Shown piece after piece: positions 55,949 through 64,000 of a stretch of 64,000 nt of DNA. Made by a program: the position numbers and the translations under genes. The notes under the pieces were generated by a model, which ran no database searches, had not been told where the DNA came from, and saw only the letters and a program-made list of their open reading frames with translations. Within the stretch, counting starts at the first letter, position 1. Each line of letters opens with the position of its first letter. The stretch comes from Archaeoglobaceae archaeon (GTDB taxonomy: Archaea > Halobacteriota > Archaeoglobi > Archaeoglobales > Archaeoglobaceae), in NCBI GenBank assembly GCA_025058735.1, contig JANXDX010000003.1, forward strand, positions 1-64,000, read 5' to 3'.

Positions 55949-56964
55949 TCACTGAGTGGCAATCCCTTTTACCAGAAAAAAAGTTAGAAAAGAAATATTT
56001 TGGCATTCTAAAAGAAATTGTCATAGATTCAAAGCTATGCAGCCACTGCGCTGCATGTGCAGCAGTGTGTCCAGTAGATGGAATCAGTTCAGGTGATCAG
56101 CCAATAGATTTTCCAAATTGGACAGAAAAATGCGTAGATTGTGGAGCTTGCATAAAAGTTTGTCCTAGGTATGATTACAAACCTCTGAGTGGTTTGGGAG
56201 ATTACATAGAGATTTTCTCTGGAAGAAGTAAAAGGTTCGTAGGACAAGACGGAGCTATGGTCAGTGAAATTACAGTATCAGCTATAGAAATGGGTTTAAT
56301 TGAAGCGGCGATATTTGCTGGAAGATCTGAAGATTGGAGCACAAAGATAGTTACAATAAAGAGTCCAGAGCAGCTGAAAAATAGAAAAGTTACTGGAACA
56401 AAGTACAGTTATGCAGACGTTTTAATAGCTTTAAAAGAAGCTGTACTTAGATACAACTCTGTAGGATTTGTTGGAACGCCTTGCATGATCTCTGCGGTTA
56501 GAAAGATGCAGAAAACTTTTAAGAAATTTGAAAGAGTTAAACTTGCAATAGGTCTTTTCTGTACAGAAAACTTCTATCGACACGATCTTTACGATTTTTT
56601 GATTGAAAAGAAGAGTGTAAATTTAAAAAATGTAGTGAAAACAGACATAAAGAAAGGAAAATTTATAGTAACTCTGAAAGATGGAAGAAAGATTAGCTTT
56701 TCAGTAAAGGAACTTGAAGAAATAGTCCCTTCTGGATGCAAAGTCTGTCAGGACTTTTCAGCAGTTGAAAGTGATGTAAGTGTTGGAAGCGTTGGAAGCG
56801 AAGAAGGTTTTTCAACAGTAGTAGTCAGAAGTGAGGCTGCGAAAATTGTAGCTGATTATTTAAAAGAAAAAGGATATGCAGAAATTTCTCAAACTAGCGT
56901 TGATGCGATTAAAAAGTTGTGCGACTACAAAGTAAAGATACATCCATATCCAAAGAAGTCATAA
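55945..56964 (+). CDS. fqoF: F420H2:quinone oxidoreductase F420-binding subunit FqoF
   Basis: The electron input subunit, 339 aa. Two N-terminal [4Fe-4S] motifs (CSHCAACAAVCP, CVDCGACIKVCP) precede an FrhB/FpoF-type F420H2-oxidising flavoprotein domain: GRSKRFVGQDGAMVSEI, VGFVGTPCMISAVRKM and VPSGCKVCQDFSAVESDVSVG. In methanogens fpoF is usually unlinked; here it ends the operon, as I recall in Archaeoglobus. It converges with marC (6-bp overlap). Confidence 0.95.
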   Translation: MITEWQSLLPEKKLEKKYFGILKEIVIDSKLCSHCAACAAVCPVDGISSGDQPIDFPNWTEKCVDCGACIKVCPRYDYKPLSGLGDYIEIFSGRSKRFVGQDGAMVSEITVSAIEMGLIEAAIFAGRSEDWSTKIVTIKSPEQLKNRKVTGTKYSYADVLIALKEAVLRYNSVGFVGTPCMISAVRKMQKTFKKFERVKLAIGLFCTENFYRHDLYDFLIEKKSVNLKNVVKTDIKKGKFIVTLKDGRKISFSVKELEEIVPSGCKVCQDFSAVESDVSVGSVGSEEGFSTVVVRSEAAKIVADYLKEKGYAEISQTSVDAIKKLCDYKVKIHPYPKKS

Positions 56965-57585
56965 TTCATTTATTTTTCCTTTTAATCCCTCGAAAACAAA
57001 TTCTACAGCTAAAGCTGTTAAAAATATCGCTAATATTCTAGCAACTATGTCAGCTCCACTTTCTCCTAGTAGCTTTATTATAGCATCGCTGTAAACGTGA
57101 CTCAATCTAACTAGAAAGAAAACTATCACAGCTGCAACTACAACCAAAATTTTTGAAAAAACATCTAAAGCTTGCGAGTAAAGAACTATGCCTGCTGTTA
57201 TAGCTCCCGGACCTGTGTAAAGAGGCAGAGCTAATGGAAAAATTGCTACAGAATCTATATCTATACTTTTTTCAGCCCTTCTTTTATAAGCTTCCTTTCT
57301 AGTTCCACCGAAAACGATGTCCATTGCTACGATGAAAAGAAGTATTCCTCCAGCTATTCTTAAGCTGTCTATAGATATTCTAAAAAAATCCAAAATTGCA
57401 CCTCCAGTTATAGTTACTGATAAAAGCAGTACTAATGCAACTACTGTAGATCTCTTCGATATCTTTTCTCTAACTTCCTTACTAAATTTCTCAGTTAGAG
57501 CAACAAATATCGGCAAATTTCCTGGTGGATCTACGATGACGAAAAACGTCGTAAAGCATGTAACAAAAAAAGTTAAATAATCCAT
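56959..57585 (-). CDS. MarC family integral membrane protein
   Basis: A 208-residue protein with about six hydrophobic helices and the family start YLTFFVTCFTTFFVIVDPPGNLPIFVAL, then PLALPLYTGPGAIT. MarC is not a proven antibiotic pump in E. coli and its transport role is unclear, so function is left open. It overlaps the upstream MetE-like gene by 13 bp in the same direction, suggesting cotranscription with leuA/cimA and metE. Confidence 0.88.
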   Translation of the reverse strand: MDYLTFFVTCFTTFFVIVDPPGNLPIFVALTEKFSKEVREKISKRSTVVALVLLLSVTITGGAILDFFRISIDSLRIAGGILLFIVAMDIVFGGTRKEAYKRRAEKSIDIDSVAIFPLALPLYTGPGAITAGIVLYSQALDVFSKILVVVAAVIVFFLVRLSHVYSDAIIKLLGESGADIVARILAIFLTALAVEFVFEGLKGKINEL

Positions 57586-58529
57586 TTTCTAACCTCTTCT
57601 AAAGCTTTTCTTATATTGCTAAGTAACTTTAAAGCAGAACTTTGTGTTGGAAATGAGAAAAGACCGCAATCTGGACCAATGTAAGCTATAAGATCTTCAA
57701 AAATTTCGTAAGCTCTAAAAATTCTTGAACGAATTTCTTCAAAAGGTTCTACTTCTTCAACAGCCATCTCGATCAACTCTTCACTCTTCCAAGCGTTCAG
57801 GTTGTACTTTGCATTGAATTCTGCAACGATCCCATCTATATCACTTCTAGCAACTCCAACTCTGACTTTCTTATCGTAAGACCTTAGCATCTCTGGATCT
57901 AGAAGAGATAAGTTCTTCTGTTCCTTTGCAGCTTCAACACCTACTACATCTATTCCAGTTTCAAGTAATTTGTTGTAAAATATAGGGCTATGAAGATGTA
58001 TTTGAACATCACATCCAACTTTGTAATCGAATGCTCTTTCCAAGATCTCTTTTTCCGGTTGAAGATCTGGGGCTAATCCTAAGCTAGGCTCATCTATGCT
58101 TATACATTTAACATTTTCGTATTTGGATGCATTTTTTGCAAACCTCTTTACAGATTCAGCTAGATTCAAAAGAACGTCTTCGTAAATTTTTCCTCCAAAT
58201 TCTTTATAGTACAATTCAAATGGTCCAGTTATGCAAACTCTAACACTTTCAACATCCATCTTTTCAACGATCTCAAGCTCAACTATTTTCGCATACCTCT
58301 TTGATATCAAGTAAGCATCATCTTGCAGTTCCTTGTTTTTTATCAGATCCATGAACATCGATACCATATCCCTGAACTGTGGATAGTTTGGAACTTCAAC
58401 GTACTTAGCTTTCATCAAGAAAGCTCTCTGGACCAATTCTTCGTACTCTTTTGAATACAGATTTCTTTCAATCCAACCTCTACTTATACCTTTTGGAAGT
58501 GGAAAGCTTCCTATGTCATCAAAAAACAT
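57573..58529 (-). CDS. core-MetE-type methionine synthase, cobalamin- and folate-independent family
   Basis: A 318-aa single-domain homologue of the MetE C-terminal half: FDDIGSFPLPKG at the start, VRVCITGPFELY, CISIDEPSLGL and GPDCGLFSFPTQSSALKLL at the end. Such archaeal proteins methylate homocysteine, probably from a methyl-corrinoid donor. Zinc ligands expected are His, Cys, Glu, Cys; here the first region reads QIHLHSPIF, so the usual HxC is HxH, while Glu (GVEA) and the last Cys (GPDCG) are present. It lies between leuA/cimA (8 bp upstream) and marC. Fits homocysteine supply by the DUF39 protein. Confidence 0.82.
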   Translation of the reverse strand: MFFDDIGSFPLPKGISRGWIERNLYSKEYEELVQRAFLMKAKYVEVPNYPQFRDMVSMFMDLIKNKELQDDAYLISKRYAKIVELEIVEKMDVESVRVCITGPFELYYKEFGGKIYEDVLLNLAESVKRFAKNASKYENVKCISIDEPSLGLAPDLQPEKEILERAFDYKVGCDVQIHLHSPIFYNKLLETGIDVVGVEAAKEQKNLSLLDPEMLRSYDKKVRVGVARSDIDGIVAEFNAKYNLNAWKSEELIEMAVEEVEPFEEIRSRIFRAYEIFEDLIAYIGPDCGLFSFPTQSSALKLLSNIRKALEEVRKWII

Positions 58530-58537
58530 GAAAACAC

Positions 58538-60001
58538 CTAGATAAGCATGTTCAGACCTTCCATAAAGGCCTCAACTGAAGCCATTATTATGTCAGTCCT
58601 AGCACCTTTTGCTGTTACGATCTTGTTACCTTTCCTGAGCTGAACGATCACGTCGACGAGGGCATCAGTTCCACCTGTTATAGCTTCCACGTGGTAACTT
58701 ATGAGCTCGACATCAAAGTCTTTTATAGCTTTTCTTATTGCGTTTATCGCAGCATCTACAGGCCCAACTCCTACTGCAGCCTCAACTCTTTCTTCTCCAT
58801 TTATTTTCAATTTAACACTAGCCATTGGCATAGATTTCATTCCAGTGAAAACTGTAAGGTCTTCTAGCTTAACCTTCTTTTCCATTTTGATCTGAAGAAC
58901 TGTTTCTATTATAGCTTTAACATCTGCATTAGTTACTCTTTTTCCTTTGTCACCTATCTCTTTAATTCTTGCTAATATTTCGTTCATCTGCTTTGGATTT
59001 GCCTTGTAGCCAAGTTCCTTCATGATCGCTTCAACGCTAGCCCTTCCAGCGTGTTTTCCTAAAACTATTACTCTCGTTCTTCCAATTGTTTCAGGTGAGA
59101 TCGGTTCGTATGTATTTGAATCTTTCAAAATAGCTGAAGTGTGTATTCCACTTTCGTGAGCAAAAGCATTTTCTCCTACTATTGGCTTATTTGGTGGAAC
59201 TACTACTCTTGTAAGCTTTTCTACAAGTTTTGAAACATTGTATATCATTTCTTTCTTGATTTTAGTCTTTATACCATAGAGAAACTCCAAGGCCATCACT
59301 ACTTCTTCAAGAGCAGCATTTCCAGCTCTTTCACCTATGCCATTTACAGTTACGTGCACTTCGTCTGCACCAGCTTTAACCGCAAACACAGTATTTACTG
59401 TAGCAAATCCAAAGTCGTCGTGGCAATGAATTGCAACTGGAACTTTGAACCTTTCCTTAAGAGCTTTGAATATGTTTTCAGCTTTCTCTGGTATTAGAAC
59501 TCCAACTGTATCAGCAAAAGTTAGTCTGTCAGCTTTAGCATCAACTGCAGCATCAAAAAGTTTTAAAACAAAATCAAAATTCGCTCTGGAGGCATCTTCA
59601 GCACCAAATTCAACGATCAATCCTCTACTTTTGGCGTATTCGATTGCTTCAACGCTCATTTCTATTATATCTTTTTCACTTTTCCCAGGAAACTTTGCTT
59701 TGATGTGTATGTTAGAAGATGGAGCTACCATAAAAATTGAATCTGCATCAGCATCTGCTGCAGCATCTATATCTTCTTTTCTTATCCTAGCAAAACTACA
59801 AATTTCTGCTTTCAAACCTTTTGAGCTTATTTCCTTTATAGCCTTAAATTCTCCCTCTGAAGCTATTGCTGTTCCCGCCTCTATTACGTCTACACCTAGG
59901 TTATCTAAAGCTTCGGCAATCATCACTTTCTGTTCAACACTCAACGCTACACTTGGGGTTTGTTCTCCGTCTCTCAGCGTTGTGTCTAATATTAAGACCA
60001 T
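58538..60001 (-). CDS. 2-isopropylmalate synthase / (R)-citramalate synthase
   Basis: Condenses acetyl-CoA with 2-ketoisovalerate (leucine) or pyruvate (isoleucine). The TIM barrel starts [19 protein letters not shown], with metal ligands in [11 protein letters not shown]. Then [11 protein letters not shown] and a C-terminal allosteric LeuA domain ([14 protein letters not shown]) follow. 488 aa from ATG 60001; 28 more codons are open upstream but [15 protein letters not shown] is the normal N-terminus. LeuA versus CimA cannot be settled without comparing the substrate-pocket residues. A TATA-like box is about 25 bp upstream. Confidence 0.9.
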   Translation of the reverse strand: MVLILDTTLRDGEQTPSVALSVEQKVMIAEALDNLGVDVIEAGTAIASEGEFKAIKEISSKGLKAEICSFARIRKEDIDAAADADADSIFMVAPSSNIHIKAKFPGKSEKDIIEMSVEAIEYAKSRGLIVEFGAEDASRANFDFVLKLFDAAVDAKADRLTFADTVGVLIPEKAENIFKALKERFKVPVAIHCHDDFGFATVNTVFAVKAGADEVHVTVNGIGERAGNAALEEVVMALEFLYGIKTKIKKEMIYNVSKLVEKLTRVVVPPNKPIVGENAFAHESGIHTSAILKDSNTYEPISPETIGRTRVIVLGKHAGRASVEAIMKELGYKANPKQMNEILARIKEIGDKGKRVTNADVKAIIETVLQIKMEKKVKLEDLTVFTGMKSMPMASVKLKINGEERVEAAVGVGPVDAAINAIRKAIKDFDVELISYHVEAITGGTDALVDVIVQLRKGNKIVTAKGARTDIIMASVEAFMEGLNMLI

Positions 60002-60425
60002 GTAGAAACTCTCCCGAGTGATAAACTTTTTTAACTCTAGATCGTTTTTAAATAACAAAGTTACAAGAGTTTTTAAAGTCATCAAAAAAATCTAGTGAAG
60101 AATTAATAAAAATAGAAGAGGAACTTGAACAAAAATTAAAAAATAGAAAAAATAAAAGTTTTTAAGTCTCTAGTAAAGCTTCTTCTAAACACTTTTGAAG
60201 GTAAACGCTTGTTAGGAGTTTCATCGAGCTTTAAAATTTTGATCAATCATAGATGTTTGGAATTGGAGTAACAAATCTTTCTACTTATCCAGTGCTTTTC
60301 AATCTTCAAATTGTGATCAAAGATCAACAAAAACTAAAATGCTGAAAGTAGAATTTAAGAAGTTTTTGAATTTTAAAATCGGATAAGTCAAAGTATAAGA
60401 TATATATCTGAAGGGTATTTATGTT
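60002..60425. other. intergenic region of 424 bp between divergent leuA/cimA and fae-hps
   Basis: I find no intact gene. One plus-strand frame from about 60059 to 60164 reads charged text ending EELIKIEEELEQKLKNRKN but has no start codon. Another short stretch near 60252-60330 (ATG, then FGIGVTNLSTYPVLF) stops after about 30 codons. These could be decayed remnants. Promoters for both flanking genes lie at the two ends. Confidence 0.5.
60396..60408 (+). promoter_or_regulatory. TATA-like box of fae-hps
   Basis: ATAAGATATATATC is centred about 24 bp before ATG 60426, in line with a leaderless or nearly leaderless transcript. Confidence 0.45.
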
Positions 60426-61607
60426 ATGGAATTCAGAATTGGAGAAGCCTTGATCGGAGAAGGATATGAAGTAGCTCATGTAGACTTGTTGATAGGAACA
60501 AAAAATAGTTCAGTAGCTTTAGCTTTTGCAAACGCCTTAGCAAATCCTTCAGCTGGCCACACCGCTCTTTTAGCAGTACTTAGACCAAACCTAATAACGA
60601 AACCGCCAGTAGTTATTATTCCAAAAGTTACAATAAAAAACATGGAGCAAGCAGAACTGATCTTTGGACCAGCACAAGCTGCAGTAGCAAAAGCTGTAGC
60701 TGATGCAGTTGAAGACGGAATTATTCCAAAAGATAAGGCAGAAGATTACCTGATAATAGCGAGCATCTTTATACATCCACTCGCAAAGGATAAGAACAAG
60801 ATCTATTACTACAACTACGGAGCTACAAAACTTGCAATAAAAAGAGCTATGGACAACTTTCCAGATGTAAACACGGTTCTTTATGAAAAAGATAGAAGTG
60901 TACATCCGCTTGTTGGAAGAAAACTTACGAGACTCTGGGATCCTCCATACTTGCAAATAGCTATAGACATTCCAGATCTTGAAGAAGTAATATCTGTTGT
61001 TAAACAAATTCCAGAAAGTGATCACATAACTTTTGAGGTTGGAACTCCTCTCTTAAAAAAGTACGGAAGCGAGGTCGTTTTGAAGCTTAGAGAAATAAAA
61101 CCAAATTCTTTCATAGTTTTAGACATGAAAACACTAGATGTTGGAAATTTAGAGGCTAGAATAGCTGCAAATGCTACAGCAAATGCTGTAGTTATCTCTG
61201 GACTCGCTCCAATTCAAACTATAGTCAAAGGAATAAGAGAGGCTGAAAAAACTGGAATATGGAGCTATTTAGATATGTTAAACGTTGAGGATCCAGTTTC
61301 AAAACTAGAAAAAGTTTTAAATGCTGGAGTGAAACCAAACGTCGTTGAACTGCACAGAGCTATAGATGTTGAAAGTTCTGAACCTCCATGGAAGATTGCA
61401 AAGGAAATAAAGAAGTACAAAGTTTTAGTTGCTGTTGCTGGAGGAATAAGACCTGAAGACGTTCCGGAAATATTATCCTACGGTGTAGACATAATCGTCG
61501 TTGGTAGAGCTGTAACCAAAGCTAAAGACGTTGAAGGGGCTGCAAGGAAGTTCATGCAGTTTTTGAAAGCTGATACGGATCAGTTTAGAATTATGACGGA
61601 TTTTTGA
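60426..61607 (+). CDS. fae-hps: bifunctional formaldehyde-activating enzyme / 3-hexulose-6-phosphate synthase
   Basis: A two-domain archaeal fusion, 393 aa. Fae domain, about residues 1-165: RIGEALIGEGYEVAHVDLLIG with the active-site His in EVAH. It condenses formaldehyde with tetrahydromethanopterin. Hps domain, about 175-390: LQIAIDIPDLEEVI, FIVLDMKTLDVGN and VAGGIRPEDVPEIL. It links formaldehyde and ribulose-5-phosphate, in archaea often running backward to make pentose. Two bases after its stop, tpiA begins. Confidence 0.96.
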   Translation: MEFRIGEALIGEGYEVAHVDLLIGTKNSSVALAFANALANPSAGHTALLAVLRPNLITKPPVVIIPKVTIKNMEQAELIFGPAQAAVAKAVADAVEDGIIPKDKAEDYLIIASIFIHPLAKDKNKIYYYNYGATKLAIKRAMDNFPDVNTVLYEKDRSVHPLVGRKLTRLWDPPYLQIAIDIPDLEEVISVVKQIPESDHITFEVGTPLLKKYGSEVVLKLREIKPNSFIVLDMKTLDVGNLEARIAANATANAVVISGLAPIQTIVKGIREAEKTGIWSYLDMLNVEDPVSKLEKVLNAGVKPNVVELHRAIDVESSEPPWKIAKEIKKYKVLVAVAGGIRPEDVPEILSYGVDIIVVGRAVTKAKDVEGAARKFMQFLKADTDQFRIMTDF

Positions 61608-61608
61608 T

Positions 61609-62268
61609 ATGAGCTTAATAGTAATAAATTTTAAAGCCTATAAGGAAGGATTTGGCAAAAATGCTTTGAAACTTGCGAAGATAGCTGAAGATATAGCATC
61701 AAGATGTAATGAAAAGTTAGCTTTAGCAGTATCTTTTTTAGATCTTCCAGTAATAGTCAGAGAAGTGAATTTAGACGTTTTTGCTCAGCATGTAGATCCA
61801 ATAAGCTTTGGTAGCTTTACAGGAAAAATTTGTCCAGAAATGCTCAAAGAAGTCGGAGCAAAGGGTAGTTTGATAAATCATTCAGAGAACAGGATGAAAC
61901 TTTCAGACATAGAGTTTGTTGTAAGTAAAATGAAGGAATTAGATTTAATTTCCATCGTTTGTACAAACAATGCAACTACAACTGCTGCAGCTGCAGCTTT
62001 GGATCCAGACTTCGTCGCAGTTGAGCCACCTGAGCTAATAGGAACTGGTATATCAGTAAGTAAAGCCAGACCAGAAGTTGTTTCTAGAGCAGTTGAAGTT
62101 GCTAAGAAAGTTAATTCAAAGGTAAAAGTCCTTTGTGGAGCGGGAATTTCCAGCAGAGAAGATTACTTAAGAGCTTTGGAACTAGGTGCTGAAGGTGTAT
62201 TATTAGCAAGTGGAGTAGTTAAGGCTAAAGACCAAAAAAAAGCGCTCGAAGAGCTTGTAGGTCTTTAG
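61609..62268 (+). CDS. tpiA: triosephosphate isomerase, archaeal short form
   Basis: 219 aa. NFKAYKEGFGKNALKLA at the start gives the substrate Lys region, INHSENR the catalytic His, VAVEPPELIGTG the catalytic Glu loop, and VLCGAGISSREDYLRALELGAEGVLLASG the phosphate site. The archaeal form lacks some helices and is a tetramer in thermophiles. It follows fae-hps by 1 bp. Confidence 0.96.
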   Translation: MSLIVINFKAYKEGFGKNALKLAKIAEDIASRCNEKLALAVSFLDLPVIVREVNLDVFAQHVDPISFGSFTGKICPEMLKEVGAKGSLINHSENRMKLSDIEFVVSKMKELDLISIVCTNNATTTAAAAALDPDFVAVEPPELIGTGISVSKARPEVVSRAVEVAKKVNSKVKVLCGAGISSREDYLRALELGAEGVLLASGVVKAKDQKKALEELVGL

Positions 62269-62393
62269 TACTTCCAAGTTTTCCTTTTTCTCTTGATTTC
62301 TTGTTTTGGAGGATCTAAAAGCTCTTCGAGCTCCTCATTCGTGACTGGCTTCATTTCTTCAAAGAACTCCTTATACTTCTCCTTCCCCTTCAT
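62265..62393 (-). CDS. small highly charged 42-residue protein, hypothetical
   Basis: On the minus strand ATG 62393 opens a 42-codon frame to TAA 62265-62267, overlapping the tpiA 3' end by 4 bp. The start reads MKGKEKYKEFFEEMKPVTNE and the end has KRKRKTWKY. A TATA-like TTTTTATACTATAG is centred about 27 bp before the ATG, the same spacing as other leaderless genes here. The composition is Glu/Lys-rich like thermophile proteins. No family recognised. It could still be chance. Confidence 0.5.
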   Translation of the reverse strand: MKGKEKYKEFFEEMKPVTNEELEELLDPPKQEIKRKRKTWKY

Positions 62394-62699
62394 GTACTAG
62401 AGGAAATGTCGTCTATAGTATAAAAAGGTTACGTATCTTTAGCTAAACGTAAAATTGTTAAAAAGCCATTCCAGCGATCAAAGGATCGTTAGAAATTATT
62501 CTTGAGTTTTCTTCAAACTTTTACTTGAACCTTAACAATTTGTTCGAAAAGTAAACATACTTTTCGTACAAAAATATTTCTGTTCTTTCTTGATTGAAAA
62601 GTTGAACTTTGATGAATCTTACATGTACAGAAGTCTCAGGGCACTTCTAATAGGATAACTAAATAAAAAATAAAATTATATTTAAAAATAAAAATAAAT
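62394..62699. other. intergenic region between the small gene and the YkgJ-like gene
   Basis: No coding frame is supported. It contains the probable promoter of the small gene (around 62413-62428), the imperfect hairpin at 62541-62570, and the smaller perfect inverted repeat CGATCAAAGGATCG near 62476. The last 50 bases are an A/T run before the YkgJ-like stop. Confidence 0.5.
62541..62570. repeat. inverted repeat / hairpin
   Basis: CGAAAAGTA (62545-62553), loop AACA, TACTTTTCG (62558-62566) is a perfect 9-bp stem. It extends by three more pairs (TGT/ACA) after one T-T mismatch. It lies about 130 bp past the end of the YkgJ-like gene read on the minus strand. No T-run adjoins it, so it is not a classic terminator. 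Confidence 0.65.
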
Positions 62700-63191
62700 T
62701 TATTTTTCAATGTTTTTGAAAGTCTTAAACCTAGCTATTTCTATGAAGTTGTTGGGCCACGGAGCAGAAGTGTATCTTTTTAACCAGTCATCATCCACAG
62801 GTAAATTTTTGAGGACTTCTACTATCTTTTCTATAAGGTTTCGAGGTATGCGATCATCTTTAACTGCTTCACAATCCATGTCTAAGTAAACGATTCTATC
62901 GTTCGTCTCTAGATCGAGGTACATAACTATGGGCCAAACTTTGCAATCGAAAGGTCTTCTTTGATAGATAGTACAAAGACCATCTTTGCTCAAGAATGGG
63001 CATGCAGATTTCAAGTTACCAAGTGTTTTTATAGGTCCAAACTGTGTATAGATTTCATCATAAACACTTTCAAATTCGCTTTCCTCCTCAGAAAGTAGAA
63101 CTGCATAGAATCTACGACAACAATTTGCTTTACATCCGCAGCAAATGTCTTTGAAGTCGATAAAGTTCAAAACATCAGCAAATCTTTTCAA
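62700..63191 (-). CDS. YkgJ-family cysteine cluster protein
   Basis: A 163-residue protein with an N-terminal cysteine-rich segment (ICCGCKANCCRRF) and a second set, CPFLSKDGLCTIYQRRPFDCKVWP, the hallmark of the YkgJ/Fe-S or zinc cluster family (UPF0153-like). Function unknown. It begins with a GAGGTCGAT-like site and starts 116 bp from the TrmO stop on the same strand. Confidence 0.85.
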   Translation of the reverse strand: MKRFADVLNFIDFKDICCGCKANCCRRFYAVLLSEEESEFESVYDEIYTQFGPIKTLGNLKSACPFLSKDGLCTIYQRRPFDCKVWPIVMYLDLETNDRIVYLDMDCEAVKDDRIPRNLIEKIVEVLKNLPVDDDWLKRYTSAPWPNNFIEIARFKTFKNIEK

Positions 63192-63307
63192 GGAATCGAC
63201 CTCCTTATATCACTTATCGATATATTTAAAAAGTTGTTGGATAAAATTAGTCTTACAAGATCAAATTTATAATATAAATATTTGTATAATATATTTATAT
63301 TAAACGG

Positions 63308-63715
63308 CTATTCTACACAATCCAACTCTTTTGAATAAGGTTTTATATCCAAAACTGGAGTTCCATCAATTGCATCAATCCATATTACTTCCAAAAATCT
63401 TCCATTTCTCCTTAAAAGCTTAACTACAGACAATCCAATTGGATTTGGTCTGTTTTGTGAGCGAGTTGCAAAGACACCTTTTTCTACACCTTCATGAGGA
63501 GGTACTGCTGTAAGCTTTGTCCTGTCTGCTAAGTGAAGCCAATAAAGAACAATTATGTATTTGCAATTTTCGATCATCGTAAGTCCTTTTTCGTATTCTT
63601 CAAAGATCTCTAAAACACAAACATCTTCAGAAAATCTCCCCTGTCTTGGAGCTTCATTCAAACTTTTGTACGGTGATCTGATCATGCCTATGGGTAAAAT
63701 TTTGAACTCTTCCAC
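63308..63715 (-). CDS. trmO: tRNA (N6-threonylcarbamoyladenosine-37-N6)-methyltransferase TrmO
   Basis: A 135-residue TsaA-like beta-barrel protein: IGMIRSPYK, EAPRQGRF, YWLHLADR, FATRSQNRPNPIGLSVV and DAIDGTPVLDIKPY. All are diagnostic of TrmO. It methylates t6A at position 37 of tRNAs using SAM. The protein is at the short end of the family; bacterial forms have an extra C-terminal region. Not in an operon. Confidence 0.93.
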   Translation of the reverse strand: MEEFKILPIGMIRSPYKSLNEAPRQGRFSEDVCVLEIFEEYEKGLTMIENCKYIIVLYWLHLADRTKLTAVPPHEGVEKGVFATRSQNRPNPIGLSVVKLLRRNGRFLEVIWIDAIDGTPVLDIKPYSKELDCVE

Positions 63716-63834
63716 AAAAGAATTCTACGTGCATTTTATTTGTTTTACTCTTATCATTGATCGATTAAATAACATATAAAAATTAATTAATTTAATATTA
63801 GTATTTAATAAAATTTTATTGTAATTTTAAATAA

Positions 63835-64000
<166 letters not shown>

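Noticed and set aside
62476-62489. Small palindrome CGATCAAAGGATCG as a terminator or operator
   Set aside because: A 5-bp stem is too short to separate from chance and has no neighbouring U-run.

Overview
The window is an AT-rich archaeal chromosome segment with tightly packed genes on both strands. It carries archaeal TBP, FtsZ, Spt5, L37e, an Lsm protein and SepCysS. It also has a complete F420H2:quinone oxidoreductase operon in the order J-K-M-L-N-A-(BC)-D-H-I-F, with fused B/C subunits and a terminal FqoF. That gene order, the ftsZ-secE-spt5-rpl11 run that stops after L11, and the Fae-Hps fusion point to the Archaeoglobi (Archaeoglobus/Ferroglobus/Geoglobus group). The base composition looks more AT-rich than I expect for cultured Archaeoglobus (judged by eye, not computed). 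The one tRNA is strongly GC-rich, which fits a thermophile.

Layout. 1-2.6 kb: 3' part of a MoeA fused to a substrate-binding-protein-like domain, then tbp. 2.8-4.3 kb: a badly decayed cell-surface protein gene, followed by tRNA-Ser(GCU). 4.5-8.5 kb: an unknown gene, a radical SAM/SPASM-like enzyme with a DUF5611-like partner, then ftsZ-secE-spt5-rpl11. 8.5-11.4 kb: a homocysteine-forming pair (DUF39/CBS protein plus NIL-ferredoxin) and mtnA. 11.5-16 kb: an SPL-like radical SAM protein, a 4-hydroxybutyryl-CoA dehydratase homologue, a flavin reductase-like protein, a COG1395 regulator and a flavodoxin-like protein. 16-22 kb: one minus-strand array, ribL-aminotransferase-ribC-ABC transporter-NIP7-like-speE-aconitase X. 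22-34.4 kb: two related amidohydrolase deaminases, thrS with an EMC6-like gene, hisS, trkA-trkH, tatC, SepCysS and an acyl-CoA ligase. 34.5-46 kb: lsm-rpl37e-purF, a phosphohexomutase, a surface protein with a MacB-like ABC exporter, a TctA-like permease, ADH synthase, pyrBI and a PPP-type phosphatase. 46-57 kb: fqo. 57-64 kb: leuA/cimA-metE-marC, fae-hps, tpiA, a 42-codon gene, a YkgJ-like protein, trmO and the start of an ArsA/Get3 ATPase.

How the genes work together. Several sulfur and one-carbon steps co-occur. Homocysteine would be made from aspartate semialdehyde by the DUF39 protein and its ferredoxin. A core-MetE-type enzyme would methylate it. SpeE would release methylthioadenosine (MTA), which the deaminases and MtnA could salvage. 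Fae-Hps links formaldehyde, tetrahydromethanopterin and sugar phosphates. RibL and RibC supply flavins. Fqo oxidises F420H2 and reduces membrane quinone while pumping ions.

Several first genes have a TATA-like box about 24-27 bp before the start codon and no leader, while internal genes have GAGGTGA-type ribosome sites. I used this pattern to choose several start codons. I found no CRISPR array, no intact mobile element and no rRNA. The least explained items are the radical SAM/DUF5611 pair, the aminotransferase inside the flavin operon, a shared upstream promoter motif at two loci, the 42-codon gene, and the fossil surface-protein gene.
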